Below are positions 8,683 through 17,393 of a stretch of DNA of 64,000 nucleotides, one piece after another. Both the position numbers and the translations under genes were made by a program. A model generated the notes under the pieces. That model was not told where the DNA came from and made no database searches. It saw only the letters and a list, made by a program, of their open reading frames with translations. Position 1 is the stretch's first letter; every line of letters starts with the position of its first letter. The DNA comes from Psychrobacillus sp. OK028 (lineage in GTDB: Bacteria; Bacillota; Bacilli; Bacillales_A; Planococcaceae): contig NZ_FNHY01000003.1 of assembly GCF_900103605.1 (NCBI RefSeq), positions 124,001-188,000 of the forward strand. Reading direction: 5' to 3'.

Positions 8683-8701
8683 TGTTCCATAATTCGGAAC
8701 A
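8683..8701 (+). promoter_or_regulatory. Candidate KipR operator, pxpA side
   Basis: TGTTCCATAATTCGGAACA is a palindrome with 6-bp arms TGTTCC/GGAACA around a 7-base centre. The central CATAAT could be the -10 of the pxpA promoter (weak -35 TTTAAG at 8665-8670, 17-base spacer). Its twin at 8510-8527 faces the divergent genes. The symmetry fits a dimeric IclR-type repressor. Confidence 0.65.
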
Positions 8702-8745
8702 AATGAGGTTAGAATCTTTATTTAGGTCTAAGGAGGGGCTAATAG

Positions 8746-9507
8746 ATGTTTAAAGTAGATTTAAATTGCGATTTAGGAGAAAGCTTTGGCCGTTATAAAT
8801 TAGGTGAACAAAAAGAAATATTAAAATATGTTACATCAGCAAATATTGCATGTGGATTTCACGCTGGTGATCCAAGTGTTATGCGAGAAACAGTAAAACT
8901 AGCATTGGATAACAATGTGAAAATTGGCGCGCATCCAGGATTGCCAGATTTGAATGGCTTTGGTCGTAGAGAGATGAATATCTCTACTCAAGAAGCATAC
9001 GACATGGTTGTTTATCAGATAGGAGCTTTACAAGCATTTTTAGCAACATTTGGTGAAAAGATGCAGCATGTAAAACCCCATGGAGCATTATTCAATATGG
9101 CAGCGAAAAACAAAGAGCTTGCAGAGGCTATAGCAAGAGCAGTTTATGATGTGGATTCTTCCATAATTCTCTTTGGACTTGCAAATAGTGAACTACCTGC
9201 AGCAGGAGAAAGAATTGGCTTACAAACAGCTCACGAAGTTTTTGCTGATCGTACTTACCAAGCAGATGGAACTTTGACTTCTCGTCAACAGGCAGATGCA
9301 TTAATAACTGATACGCATAAATCCGTTGAACAAGTTGTCAAAATGATTAAAGAAGGTAAAGTAATTTCTCAACAAAATACAGAAGTAGTGATAAAAGCAG
9401 ATACAGTTTGTATTCATGGGGATGGAGAACATGCTGTGTCATTTGCACAACAGATTAAAGAAACGTTAGTGAGTAACAATATTACTGTTTCTTCATTAAT
9501 GGACTAG
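8746..9507 (+). CDS. pxpA: 5-oxoprolinase subunit PxpA (LamB/YcsF family)
   Basis: The 253-residue length is usual for LamB/YcsF proteins. The N-terminus [17 protein letters not shown] and the segments [26 protein letters not shown] and [10 protein letters not shown] are family hallmarks. PxpA catalyses hydrolysis of the phosphorylated 5-oxoproline to glutamate. The ATG follows AAGGAGG. It heads a plus-strand operon with an NRAMP-like transporter and ycsI, divergent from pxpBC, so the three oxoprolinase subunits are split over two transcripts that share one control region. Confidence 0.95.
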   Translation: MFKVDLNCDLGESFGRYKLGEQKEILKYVTSANIACGFHAGDPSVMRETVKLALDNNVKIGAHPGLPDLNGFGRREMNISTQEAYDMVVYQIGALQAFLATFGEKMQHVKPHGALFNMAAKNKELAEAIARAVYDVDSSIILFGLANSELPAAGERIGLQTAHEVFADRTYQADGTLTSRQQADALITDTHKSVEQVVKMIKEGKVISQQNTEVVIKADTVCIHGDGEHAVSFAQQIKETLVSNNITVSSLMD

Positions 9508-9519
9508 GGGGAGAGAAAG

Positions 9520-10740
9520 ATGTCAAAAAAGAATACTTTACCATTGAACAATAACAAGAAAGCCACTAATAGTGTATTACTTGGTGCTGCATTTCTTATG
9601 GCAACTTCATCAATTGGACCAGGGTTTTTAACACAAACAACCGTTTTTACACAACAATTGGCAGCAAGTTTTGGATTTGTTATTTTAATTTCATTGATAT
9701 TAGATGTATTTGCCCAATTAAATATTTGGCGAATTATTACGGTTTCTGGTCTTCGTGGACAAGAGATTGCAAATAAGGTATTACCTGGACTAGGTGTGTT
9801 TTTAGCGATTCTCATTGTGATGGGTGGATTGGCTTTTAATATAGGAAACGTTGCGGGTGCTGGTCTAGGATTGAACGCTATGCTAGGGATTGATCCGATT
9901 ACTGGTGCGGTAATAAGTGCAATGTTTGCTATTTTCATATTTATCGTTAAAGAAGCAGGAAAAGCAATGGATAAAGTGGCTCAAGTTGCGGGCTTTGTGA
10001 TGATATTACTTATGCTATATGTAGCATTTACAACTTCACCTCCAGTTGGAGAAGCGATTGTTAGAACATTTGTCCCAACAGAGATTAGTATCTTTGCAAT
10101 CGTTACATTGGTTGGTGGTACTGTCGGTGGATATATTACTTTTGCCGGTGGCCATAGATTACTAGATGCAGGTGTAAAAGGAATTGAATCGATTCCAGAT
10201 GTAACGAAGAGTTCGGTGACGGGAATTGCAGTAACCGGTATTATGCGTGTTGCTTTATTCCTCGCTGTACTTGGCGTAGTTTCACAGGGGCTGTTAATTG
10301 ATCCAGCGAATCCACCTGCATCTGTTTTTAATCTAGCAGCAGGTGAAATTGGTTATCGAATATTTGGTGTAATCATGTGGGCAGCAGCTATTACTTCCGT
10401 TGTAGGGGCAGCTTATACTTCCGTTTCGTTTATTCGCTCATTCCATCCAATGATCGAAAAATATCATAATTGGGTAATTATATTATTTATTATTGTATCT
10501 ACTTTTACTTTTGCATTTATAGGAAAACCTGTTAACGTCCTACTATTAGTTGGTGCACTTAATGCATTAATTTTACCATTAGCATTAGGTACTTTATTAA
10601 TAGGAGCTTATAAAAAAGAAGTTGTGGGAGAATATAAACATCCTCTTTGGATGGCAATCGGTGGGGGAATGGTAACGATAGTTATGGGTGTTTTAGGTAT
10701 TATGACGCTTATCGAACAAATTCCACTGCTTTTCAAATAG
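9520..10740 (+). CDS. NRAMP-related transporter, YcsG-like, lacking metal ligands
   Basis: This 406-residue membrane protein with about 11 helices corresponds to B. subtilis YcsG and is usually labelled an NRAMP divalent-metal transporter. However, the first-helix segment after GPGFL reads TQTTVFTQQLA where true NRAMP proteins have the metal-binding DPGN, and no MPH motif is visible around the sixth helix (GGYITFAGGHRLL instead). I therefore infer a LeuT-fold carrier for something other than metal, plausibly 5-oxoproline or a related amino acid given pxpA upstream and ycsI downstream. The ATG at 9520 follows GGGGGAG. Confidence 0.85.
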   Translation: MSKKNTLPLNNNKKATNSVLLGAAFLMATSSIGPGFLTQTTVFTQQLAASFGFVILISLILDVFAQLNIWRIITVSGLRGQEIANKVLPGLGVFLAILIVMGGLAFNIGNVAGAGLGLNAMLGIDPITGAVISAMFAIFIFIVKEAGKAMDKVAQVAGFVMILLMLYVAFTTSPPVGEAIVRTFVPTEISIFAIVTLVGGTVGGYITFAGGHRLLDAGVKGIESIPDVTKSSVTGIAVTGIMRVALFLAVLGVVSQGLLIDPANPPASVFNLAAGEIGYRIFGVIMWAAAITSVVGAAYTSVSFIRSFHPMIEKYHNWVIILFIIVSTFTFAFIGKPVNVLLLVGALNALILPLALGTLLIGAYKKEVVGEYKHPLWMAIGGGMVTIVMGVLGIMTLIEQIPLLFK

Positions 10741-10756
10741 TAAGGAGTGTGATTAA

Positions 10757-11548
10757 ATGAATAACTATAATTCTATGCTACCTAGTAATATACGTGAATT
10801 GATAAGAGTTGGAAAAATAACTGGTCCTACAGCTGGAATGTCAAAAGGATATACACAAGCAAATTTAGCAATATTAAAAAAAGAATATGCTTATGATTTC
10901 CTGCTGTTCTGTCAGCGAAATCCAAAATCTTGTCCTTTGATAGACGTGACTGATGTCGGTTCTTTTGTTCCTAATTCAATAGCTAGAGATGCCGATATTC
11001 GAACTGATATCCCTAAATATCGAATATACAAAGATGGCGTTTATATTAAAGAAGTAACGGATATAACAGATTATTGGGAGAATGATATGGTGGCTTTTCT
11101 CATTGGTTGTAGCTTCACTTTTGAAACACCGTTACTAGAAGCAGGTATCTCAATTAGACATATTGATGAAAACTGTAATGTACCTATGTATAAGACGAAT
11201 ATCGCTTGTGCAAAAGCAGGCATTTTTGAAGGGCCGACTGTTGTAAGTATGAGACCTATGACCTCGGTAGATGCAATTAGAGCCATTCAAATTACGTCCA
11301 AATTTCCGGGAGTACATGGTGCGCCAATCCATATTGGTGATCCAAGTCAAATTGGAATAGCTGATATATCGAATCCAGATTTTGGAGATTCGGTTACGAT
11401 AAAAGATGGGGAGATTCCAGTGTTTTGGGCTTGTGGAGTTACACCTCAAGCAGTGGCCATGCAAAGTAAACCTTCGATTATGATTACACATGCACCAGGA
11501 TGTATGTTCATTAGTGATCTGAAGGACGAACAACTTAGTGTTCTATAA
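10757..11548 (+). CDS. ycsI: YcsI, UPF0317/DUF1445 putative hydro-lyase (D-glutamate cyclase-like family)
   Basis: The 263-residue protein matches the UPF0317 family in size and in segments such as GPTAGMSKGYTQANLAIL, FLIGCSFTFE and VFWACGVTPQ. The family is annotated as putative hydro-lyase, and the mammalian relative with this domain is D-glutamate cyclase, which interconverts D-glutamate and 5-oxo-D-proline. This fits the oxoprolinase neighbours. It starts 17 bases after the transporter behind AAGGAGTG and is followed by a strong terminator. The exact reaction in bacteria is not established from sequence. Confidence 0.9.
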   Translation: MNNYNSMLPSNIRELIRVGKITGPTAGMSKGYTQANLAILKKEYAYDFLLFCQRNPKSCPLIDVTDVGSFVPNSIARDADIRTDIPKYRIYKDGVYIKEVTDITDYWENDMVAFLIGCSFTFETPLLEAGISIRHIDENCNVPMYKTNIACAKAGIFEGPTVVSMRPMTSVDAIRAIQITSKFPGVHGAPIHIGDPSQIGIADISNPDFGDSVTIKDGEIPVFWACGVTPQAVAMQSKPSIMITHAPGCMFISDLKDEQLSVL

Positions 11549-11567
11549 TAAGTAAATCCATAATTAC

Positions 11568-11610
11568 AAAAAATGCTGTTCATGCCGGTAGCCATGAACA
11601 GCATTTTTTT
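11568..11610 (+). terminator. Terminator of the pxpA-transporter-ycsI operon
   Basis: A 17-bp perfect stem (11568-11584 with 11593-11609; core ATGCTGTTCATG / CATGAACAGCAT), 8-base loop and T7 tract. Confidence 0.92.
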
Positions 11611-11692
11611 AGATACTAGTAACAATGAATAATCCTATATTTTCCGTTACATTTGGACGTTTGCAAGTTGAGCGAATAGCTATCATCATTTT

Positions 11693-11785
11693 TGATTGGA
11701 GCGCAGGGCGACGACTCAATTGGGAAAGCAAGCGGAAGAGACTTCAGGCTGGAGACAAGCCCGCGGAAAGCTTGCGACCGTATCG
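11693..11785. repeat. Degenerate Bacillales-type intergenic repeat
   Basis: A GC-richer island runs from TGATTGGAGCGCAGGGCGAC through GGGAAAGCAAGCGGAAG to CCCGCGGAAAGCTTGCG. From memory, this block order (GGAGCG.AGGGCG.CGACTC, AGCGGAAGAG, CCGCGGAAAGC) is that of a dispersed intergenic repeat common in Bacillus and Planococcaceae genomes. This copy is mutated in the middle. It lies between convergent ycsI and gltC and should not be read as a gene, although a short open frame crosses it. Confidence 0.6.
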
Positions 11786-11819
11786 GAAATTAACGAATTA
11801 TCTAGGTTTTTGAAGTTTA

Positions 11820-12722
11820 CTATTGGTATTGCCCAAGTAACGAGAAGAAATGAATGACAAAATCATGAAAAACTTTTTCGGAAGGTGATAGATTTCGTGT
11901 AGCTGGGCTTATTATTCCAACGGTTCTTCGTATATTAGGCAACTCAATCGGGATCTTCTTCGTGAATCTCGGGGTAGAATCATAAAAAGTGCTTTCTGGT
12001 AACAGTGTTAGTCCAATTCCCGCAGAGACTAATCCTTTAATAGCATCCATATCTTCTCCCTCGGAAGAAACTTTAGGGGAGAAGCCGACCGAGTTACATG
12101 CTTCGACTACTAACTTTTGCATTATATAGCCTTCAGGAAAAAGTACAAAATCTTCATTTCGTAAATCTATAAGAGGAATTCTATCTCTATTAGCAAAAGG
12201 ATGGTTTACATTTACTAGAATAGAGAAATTTTCCGTAAAAAGTATGGTGTTATTCAGATTACTATCTTTAGGTGGGAGAGGACCTAAAAATGCTAAGTTA
12301 AGCTCCCGTTGCTTAACAGCTTCTATTAAATAGTTGTATGATCCCTGGCGCAAATGAAAAGCAACATTTGGATGTTCTTTCTTAAACGCAGAAATAACGG
12401 TTGGTAATAAGTGTCCTGCTAAACTGGTTGGAAAACCGATTTTAATCGTTCCTTTTTCAGGATTTAAATAATCATCAATTTGATTCTTTGCGAAATCAAT
12501 GGCTTGGATTGCAGATAGGGTATGCTCTAAGAAAATCTTTCCTATAGGTGTAAGCTTCACATTTCTACCAATTCGCTCGAATAATTGAACTCCTAGCTCA
12601 TCCTCAAGATTCGCTATTTGTCTACTAACTGCTGACTGTGCAACATGTAAATGGACAGAAGCATCCGAAATATGCTCTCTTTCTGCAACTTCTATAAAGT
12701 ACCTCAATTGGCGTAGTTCCAT
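11820..12722 (-). CDS. gltC: LysR-family activator of glutamate synthase, GltC
   Basis: A 300-residue LysR regulator: winged helix-turn-helix at the N-terminus (MELRQLRYFIEVAE, ISDASVHLHVAQSAVSRQI near residues 18-36) and a periplasmic-binding-like effector domain from about residue 90 to the end. It reads divergently from gltA, the exact arrangement of B. subtilis gltC-gltAB, where GltC activates gltAB and represses itself in response to 2-oxoglutarate and glutamate. The ATG at 12722 is preceded by AAGGAG on its strand. Its 3' end has a decayed look-alike at 4690-4899. Confidence 0.92.
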   Translation of the reverse strand: MELRQLRYFIEVAEREHISDASVHLHVAQSAVSRQIANLEDELGVQLFERIGRNVKLTPIGKIFLEHTLSAIQAIDFAKNQIDDYLNPEKGTIKIGFPTSLAGHLLPTVISAFKKEHPNVAFHLRQGSYNYLIEAVKQRELNLAFLGPLPPKDSNLNNTILFTENFSILVNVNHPFANRDRIPLIDLRNEDFVLFPEGYIMQKLVVEACNSVGFSPKVSSEGEDMDAIKGLVSAGIGLTLLPESTFYDSTPRFTKKIPIELPNIRRTVGIISPATRNLSPSEKVFHDFVIHFFSLLGQYQ

Positions 12723-12738
12723 CGAATTCTCCTTATCT

Positions 12739-12753
12739 ATCTCAAAATTAGAT
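12739..12753. promoter_or_regulatory. Candidate GltC-binding dyad in the gltC-gltA intergenic region
   Basis: ATCTCAAAATTAGAT has ATCT/AGAT arms and the T-N11-A form of LysR-type boxes. It lies between the gltC start and the candidate gltA promoter, where the B. subtilis GltC Box I is found. Assignment is by position and form only. Confidence 0.45.
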
Positions 12754-12774
12754 GATTTATATCCAAATTATATA

Positions 12775-12803
12775 TTGTTTATATTATTTTGAAAACATAC
12801 AAT
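12775..12803 (+). promoter_or_regulatory. Candidate sigma-A promoter of gltAB
   Basis: TTGTTT (12775-12780) and TACAAT (12798-12803) are separated by 17 bases and would start transcription about 35 bases upstream of the gltA ATG. Confidence 0.5.
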
Positions 12804-12843
12804 ATTCCTATGATATTTTTTTAGTTTAAAAGGAGGTATAAAC

Positions 12844-15800
12844 ATGACATTTCACCAACTACCGCAAGCACAAGGTATGTATGATCCGACTTTTGAACAT
12901 GACGCATGTGGGATAGGTTTATACGCACATATAAAAGGTAATGCAACACACGATATTGTAAAAAAAGGACTTGAGATGTTATGTCGCTTAGAGCATCGCG
13001 CTGGAAGAGGCGGTGATGGGAAAACAGGTGATGGGGCTGGATTAATGGTTCAAATACCTGACATCTTTTTTCGTGTTGTATGTAACGAATGGGATTTACC
13101 GGAAAAGGGTAAATACGGAGTCGGTATGTTATTTTTTACAAATGATTCTAACGAGCGCAAACTAATTGAACAAAAAATAAACGAATTGATAGCTGGGGAA
13201 GGGCAAGTGCTTATCGGATGGAGAACTGTGCCAATCGATGTAAGTGGTTTAAGTGATAAAGCCAAGGAAACTGCACCATTCGTTCGCCAAGTTTTCATCA
13301 AGTCAAATGATGAAATGGAATCATTGGCTTTTGAACGTAAATTATATATCATACGCAAACAAGCAGAACATTGGGCTGAACTTCAAAGTCTGAAATTTTA
13401 TTGTGCCAGCTTTTCTAATCAAACGATTGTGTATAAAGGACTGTTAACTCCCGAAGAGGTCGATTTGTTTTATGTCGATTTGCAGGACGAATTATTTACT
13501 TCTGCGTTTTCACTTGTTCATTCTCGATATAGTACTAATACGTTTCCGAGCTGGGAGCGAGCACACCCTAATCGCTATATTGTTCACAACGGTGAAATCA
13601 ACACATTACGCGGCAATATCAACTGGATGAAAGCTCGAGAAAAACAATTTGTTTCAAGAGGTTTTGGTGATGACTTAGCTAAGTTGCTTCCAATTATCGA
13701 TACAAATGGTAGTGATTCTTCTATGTTGGACAATGCATTTGAATTATTTGTTTTAGCTGGTAGAACACCTGCTCACACCGCTATGATGCTTATACCAGAG
13801 CCGTGGACTGAGAATCCACATATTACGAAAGAAAAGAAAGCTTTCTATGCATATCATAGCAGTTTAATGGAACCGTGGGATGGTCCAACCGCAATTTCCT
13901 TTACAAACGGAAAACAGATAGGTGCCATTTTAGATCGTAATGGATTAAGGCCAGCACGATATTTTGTAACAAAAGACGATTATATTGTGTTTTCCTCTGA
14001 AGTTGGAGTAGTGGACATAGATGAAGAGAATATTTTGTATAAAGAACGTCTAAGCCCTGGAAGAATGCTGTTAGTTGATCTGGAGCAAGGAAGAATAATT
14101 TCTGACGAAGAAATAAAAACAGAAATAGCAACAGGTCACCCATATCAACTATGGCTCACAGAAAATATGTATAAGCTTCCTATAACAGAAGAAAAAGTAG
14201 AACAGCTGGATGATTTGTTATTCCGTCAAAAAGCATTTGGTTATACGTATGAAGATGTGCATAAGTATATGATTCCGATAGCGATTGAAGGTAAGGATCC
14301 CATCGGGTCGATGGGGAACGATACGCCCTTAGCTGTGTTATCTGATCGTCCGCAGTCGTTATTCAATTATTTTAAACAGCTTTTTGCCCAAGTTACTAAT
14401 CCTCCGATTGATTCGATTAGGGAACATATTGTAACTTCAACGATGACACTACTTGGGGCTGAAGGAGATCTACTACATCCGAATTCTTCTAATGCAAAAA
14501 GGATATTCCTAGATACACCTGTCTTAACAAATAGTCAATTAGCACTTTTAAAAGAGAACAATATAGAGCACTTTACTAGTGCCGTACTCCAACTTAATAT
14601 GTCTGAATGTTTAGAATTCGATTTAGACATTCTTTCTAAAAAAGTGGATGAGTTGATAGAACAAGGAACTTCCTTATTCATACTTTCGGATAGACAAATT
14701 TCAGAACAGCTGCATACAATTCCGGTTTTATTAGCAGCAAGTCATATACATCAGTATTTACTGCGAACCGGAAATCGGACGAAAGTTAGTATTATTGTGG
14801 AGTCTGGTGAAGTGCGCGAGGTACATCAGTTTGCTACCCTCATTGGATTTGGTGTAGATGCGATCAATCCTTATCTGGCTTATGCAACGATTGGAGAAGC
14901 TGTACAAGATGGACATATATCAAGTAGTTATTCAGAAGCAGTTGCTAAATATAGTAAAGGAATAGCGGATGGTGTTGTAAAAGTAATGTCTAAGATGGGG
15001 ATTTCCACCGTCCAAAGTTACCGTGGAGCTCAAATCTTTGAGGCTGTTGGTATTAGTAAGGACGTAATTGCGCGTTATTTTACTGGTACAGTTTCCCAAC
15101 TTGGAGGAATTGATTTAGATACAATTGCGAAGGAAGCTATCAATAGACATGAACAAGCAGTTACTTCTTCAGTTACTTCATTAGAATCAGGAAGTGATTT
15201 TCAGTGGAGAAGTACGGGAGAACATCATGCCTTTAATCCTAAAACGATTCATACGCTTCAATGGGCAACTAGAAGAGGTGATTATGGGTTATATAGACAA
15301 TATGCAGAAATGGCCAATGAAGAGCGCATTGGATTCTTAAGAAATCTACTCACTTTTAAAAAAGGGATAAAAAGAATTCCACTAGAGGAAGTAGAATCTG
15401 TTGATAAAATAGTTAAACGTTTTAAAACAGGTGCCATGTCATATGGTTCACTTAGCCAAGAAGCGCACGAAACCTTGGCTATCGCGATGAACCGAATCGG
15501 TGGGAAAAGCAATAGTGGAGAAGGCGGAGAACACCCAAGTCGGTATGATCTGGATGCAAATGGGGACAATCGACGTAGTGCTATTAAACAAATTGCATCT
15601 GGCCGATTTGGTGTAAAAAGCCATTATCTCGTTCAAGCAAATGAATTACAGATTAAAATGGCTCAAGGTGCAAAACCTGGAGAAGGTGGTCAATTACCAG
15701 GCAACAAAGTATATCCATGGATTGCGGATGTCCGTGGTTCAACAACCGGGGTTGGTCTAATTTCTCCACCTCCACATCATGATATTTATTCCATTGAGGA

Positions 15801-17376
15801 TATGGCTCAATTAATACATGATTTAAAAAATGCCAATAGAGCAGCTAGGATTAGTGTTAAACTTGTTGCAAAATCTGGAGTAGGCACAATTGCAGCTGGT
15901 GTAGCAAAAGGAGCGGCTGATGTCATTGTAATTAGTGGATATGATGGAGGAACTGGGGCCTCACCTAAAACGAGCATTAAACATACAGGGCTTCCATGGG
16001 AGCTAGGACTTGCTGAAGCACATCAAACGTTAATGTTGAATGGCTTGCGAGATCGCGTAGTGTTAGAAACGGATGGTAAATTAATGACAGGTAAAGATGT
16101 TGTAATGGCAGCTATACTCGGTGCCGAAGAGTACGGGTTTGCAACGGCACCACTAATTGTAATGGGCTGTATTATGATGCGTGCATGTCATTTAGATACT
16201 TGTCCCGTAGGAATTGCCACGCAAAATCCAGAACTACGTGATAAATTTACAGGAACTGCAGATTATGTAGTTAACTTCATGAAATTTGTAGCGGAAGAAG
16301 TTAGAGAATACATGGCATTACTAGGATTTAGAACGGTGGAAGAAATGGTTGGTCGAACTGATGTGTTAGAGGTTAGCGAACGTGCTAAATCGCATTGGAA
16401 GGCCAAACAACTAAACTTAGATTCTTTTTTGTATCAAGCTAAGGGTCCGAGAACTTGGAAAACAAAACAGGATCATAAAATTGACGAATCATTTGATATG
16501 AAAATTTTACTTCCTAAACTGAAAAAAACAATAGAAAGTCAATCTAAGGCAGAACTCAATTTCCCGATAACTAATAGAAACCGTGTTGTAGGAACAGTAA
16601 TTGGAAGTGAAATTTCCAAACAATATGGTTCAAGAGGGTTAGCTGATGATTCCATCGTTTTAAGGTTTACTGGGGCAGCAGGTCAAAGCTTTGGTGCATT
16701 TGTTCCCAAGGGAATGACGATGTATATTACAGGCGATGTAAATGATTATTTTGGAAAAGGATTATCTGGTGGGAAGCTAATAGTTACAGCACCTATTCAA
16801 GGCATGACAGAACAAAATGTTATCGCCGGGAATGTTGCCCTTTACGGAGCAACAAGCGGAACTGCATTTATAAACGGACGTGCTGGCGAGCGCTTTGCGG
16901 TTCGAAATAGTGGAGTAGATGTTGTCGTTGAAGGTATTGGTGACCATGGCTGTGAATATATGACAGGTGGCCGCGCTGTAATTTTAGGGGATGTAGGAAA
17001 AAATTTCGGCGCAGGAATGTCTGGTGGAATTGCGTATATACTTGTGGATGATGTGAACGGGCTTAAAGAAAAATGTAATACAGAAATGATTGGATTTGAG
17101 CAAATACAAACTTCAGATGAGTTACATGCTGTACGCCAATTAATAATGGATCATTATTATTACACTAAAAGTACAAAAGCAATGAATTTATTGGATAACT
17201 GGGATGAAGCATCTAGTCGGTTTGTAAAGGTTGTACCAAATGATTATAAAAAAATGCTGGATAAAATCCAGTCATTTAAAGTGCAAGGTTTAACAGACGA
17301 TGCTGCTGCTATGCAAGCCTTTTTAGCAACTTCAAATGGGAACAATGAAGAAACGAAAGCGCTAGCAAAAAAATAA
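12844..17376 (+). CDS. gltA: Glutamate synthase (NADPH) large subunit
   Basis: A full-length 1510-residue GOGAT alpha subunit. The N-terminal glutaminase nucleophile is Cys22 in DACGIG, meaning a 21-residue propeptide must be removed. A central domain and an FMN-binding synthase domain follow. The 3Fe-4S cysteines are C1109, C1115 and C1120 in GCIMMRACHLDTC. A C-terminal beta-helix domain ends the protein. It makes two glutamates from glutamine and 2-oxoglutarate together with GltB, which supplies electrons from NADPH. The start follows AAAGGAGGT. gltB follows after 17 bases, and gltC is divergent. Confidence 0.98.
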   Translation: MTFHQLPQAQGMYDPTFEHDACGIGLYAHIKGNATHDIVKKGLEMLCRLEHRAGRGGDGKTGDGAGLMVQIPDIFFRVVCNEWDLPEKGKYGVGMLFFTNDSNERKLIEQKINELIAGEGQVLIGWRTVPIDVSGLSDKAKETAPFVRQVFIKSNDEMESLAFERKLYIIRKQAEHWAELQSLKFYCASFSNQTIVYKGLLTPEEVDLFYVDLQDELFTSAFSLVHSRYSTNTFPSWERAHPNRYIVHNGEINTLRGNINWMKAREKQFVSRGFGDDLAKLLPIIDTNGSDSSMLDNAFELFVLAGRTPAHTAMMLIPEPWTENPHITKEKKAFYAYHSSLMEPWDGPTAISFTNGKQIGAILDRNGLRPARYFVTKDDYIVFSSEVGVVDIDEENILYKERLSPGRMLLVDLEQGRIISDEEIKTEIATGHPYQLWLTENMYKLPITEEKVEQLDDLLFRQKAFGYTYEDVHKYMIPIAIEGKDPIGSMGNDTPLAVLSDRPQSLFNYFKQLFAQVTNPPIDSIREHIVTSTMTLLGAEGDLLHPNSSNAKRIFLDTPVLTNSQLALLKENNIEHFTSAVLQLNMSECLEFDLDILSKKVDELIEQGTSLFILSDRQISEQLHTIPVLLAASHIHQYLLRTGNRTKVSIIVESGEVREVHQFATLIGFGVDAINPYLAYATIGEAVQDGHISSSYSEAVAKYSKGIADGVVKVMSKMGISTVQSYRGAQIFEAVGISKDVIARYFTGTVSQLGGIDLDTIAKEAINRHEQAVTSSVTSLESGSDFQWRSTGEHHAFNPKTIHTLQWATRRGDYGLYRQYAEMANEERIGFLRNLLTFKKGIKRIPLEEVESVDKIVKRFKTGAMSYGSLSQEAHETLAIAMNRIGGKSNSGEGGEHPSRYDLDANGDNRRSAIKQIASGRFGVKSHYLVQANELQIKMAQGAKPGEGGQLPGNKVYPWIADVRGSTTGVGLISPPPHHDIYSIEDMAQLIHDLKNANRAARISVKLVAKSGVGTIAAGVAKGAADVIVISGYDGGTGASPKTSIKHTGLPWELGLAEAHQTLMLNGLRDRVVLETDGKLMTGKDVVMAAILGAEEYGFATAPLIVMGCIMMRACHLDTCPVGIATQNPELRDKFTGTADYVVNFMKFVAEEVREYMALLGFRTVEEMVGRTDVLEVSERAKSHWKAKQLNLDSFLYQAKGPRTWKTKQDHKIDESFDMKILLPKLKKTIESQSKAELNFPITNRNRVVGTVIGSEISKQYGSRGLADDSIVLRFTGAAGQSFGAFVPKGMTMYITGDVNDYFGKGLSGGKLIVTAPIQGMTEQNVIAGNVALYGATSGTAFINGRAGERFAVRNSGVDVVVEGIGDHGCEYMTGGRAVILGDVGKNFGAGMSGGIAYILVDDVNGLKEKCNTEMIGFEQIQTSDELHAVRQLIMDHYYYTKSTKAMNLLDNWDEASSRFVKVVPNDYKKMLDKIQSFKVQGLTDDAAAMQAFLATSNGNNEETKALAKK

Positions 17377-17393
17377 GGAGAGGGGAGATACTT

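Noticed and set aside
11071-11533. Minus-strand frames opposite ycsI and several other long genes
   Set aside because: They are shadows of real genes: no ribosome sites, no recognisable motifs, and full overlap with well supported coding regions.
11625-11813. A 62-codon plus-strand frame downstream of ycsI
   Set aside because: It crosses the GC-rich dispersed-repeat-like block, lacks a ribosome site and lies after a strong terminator.
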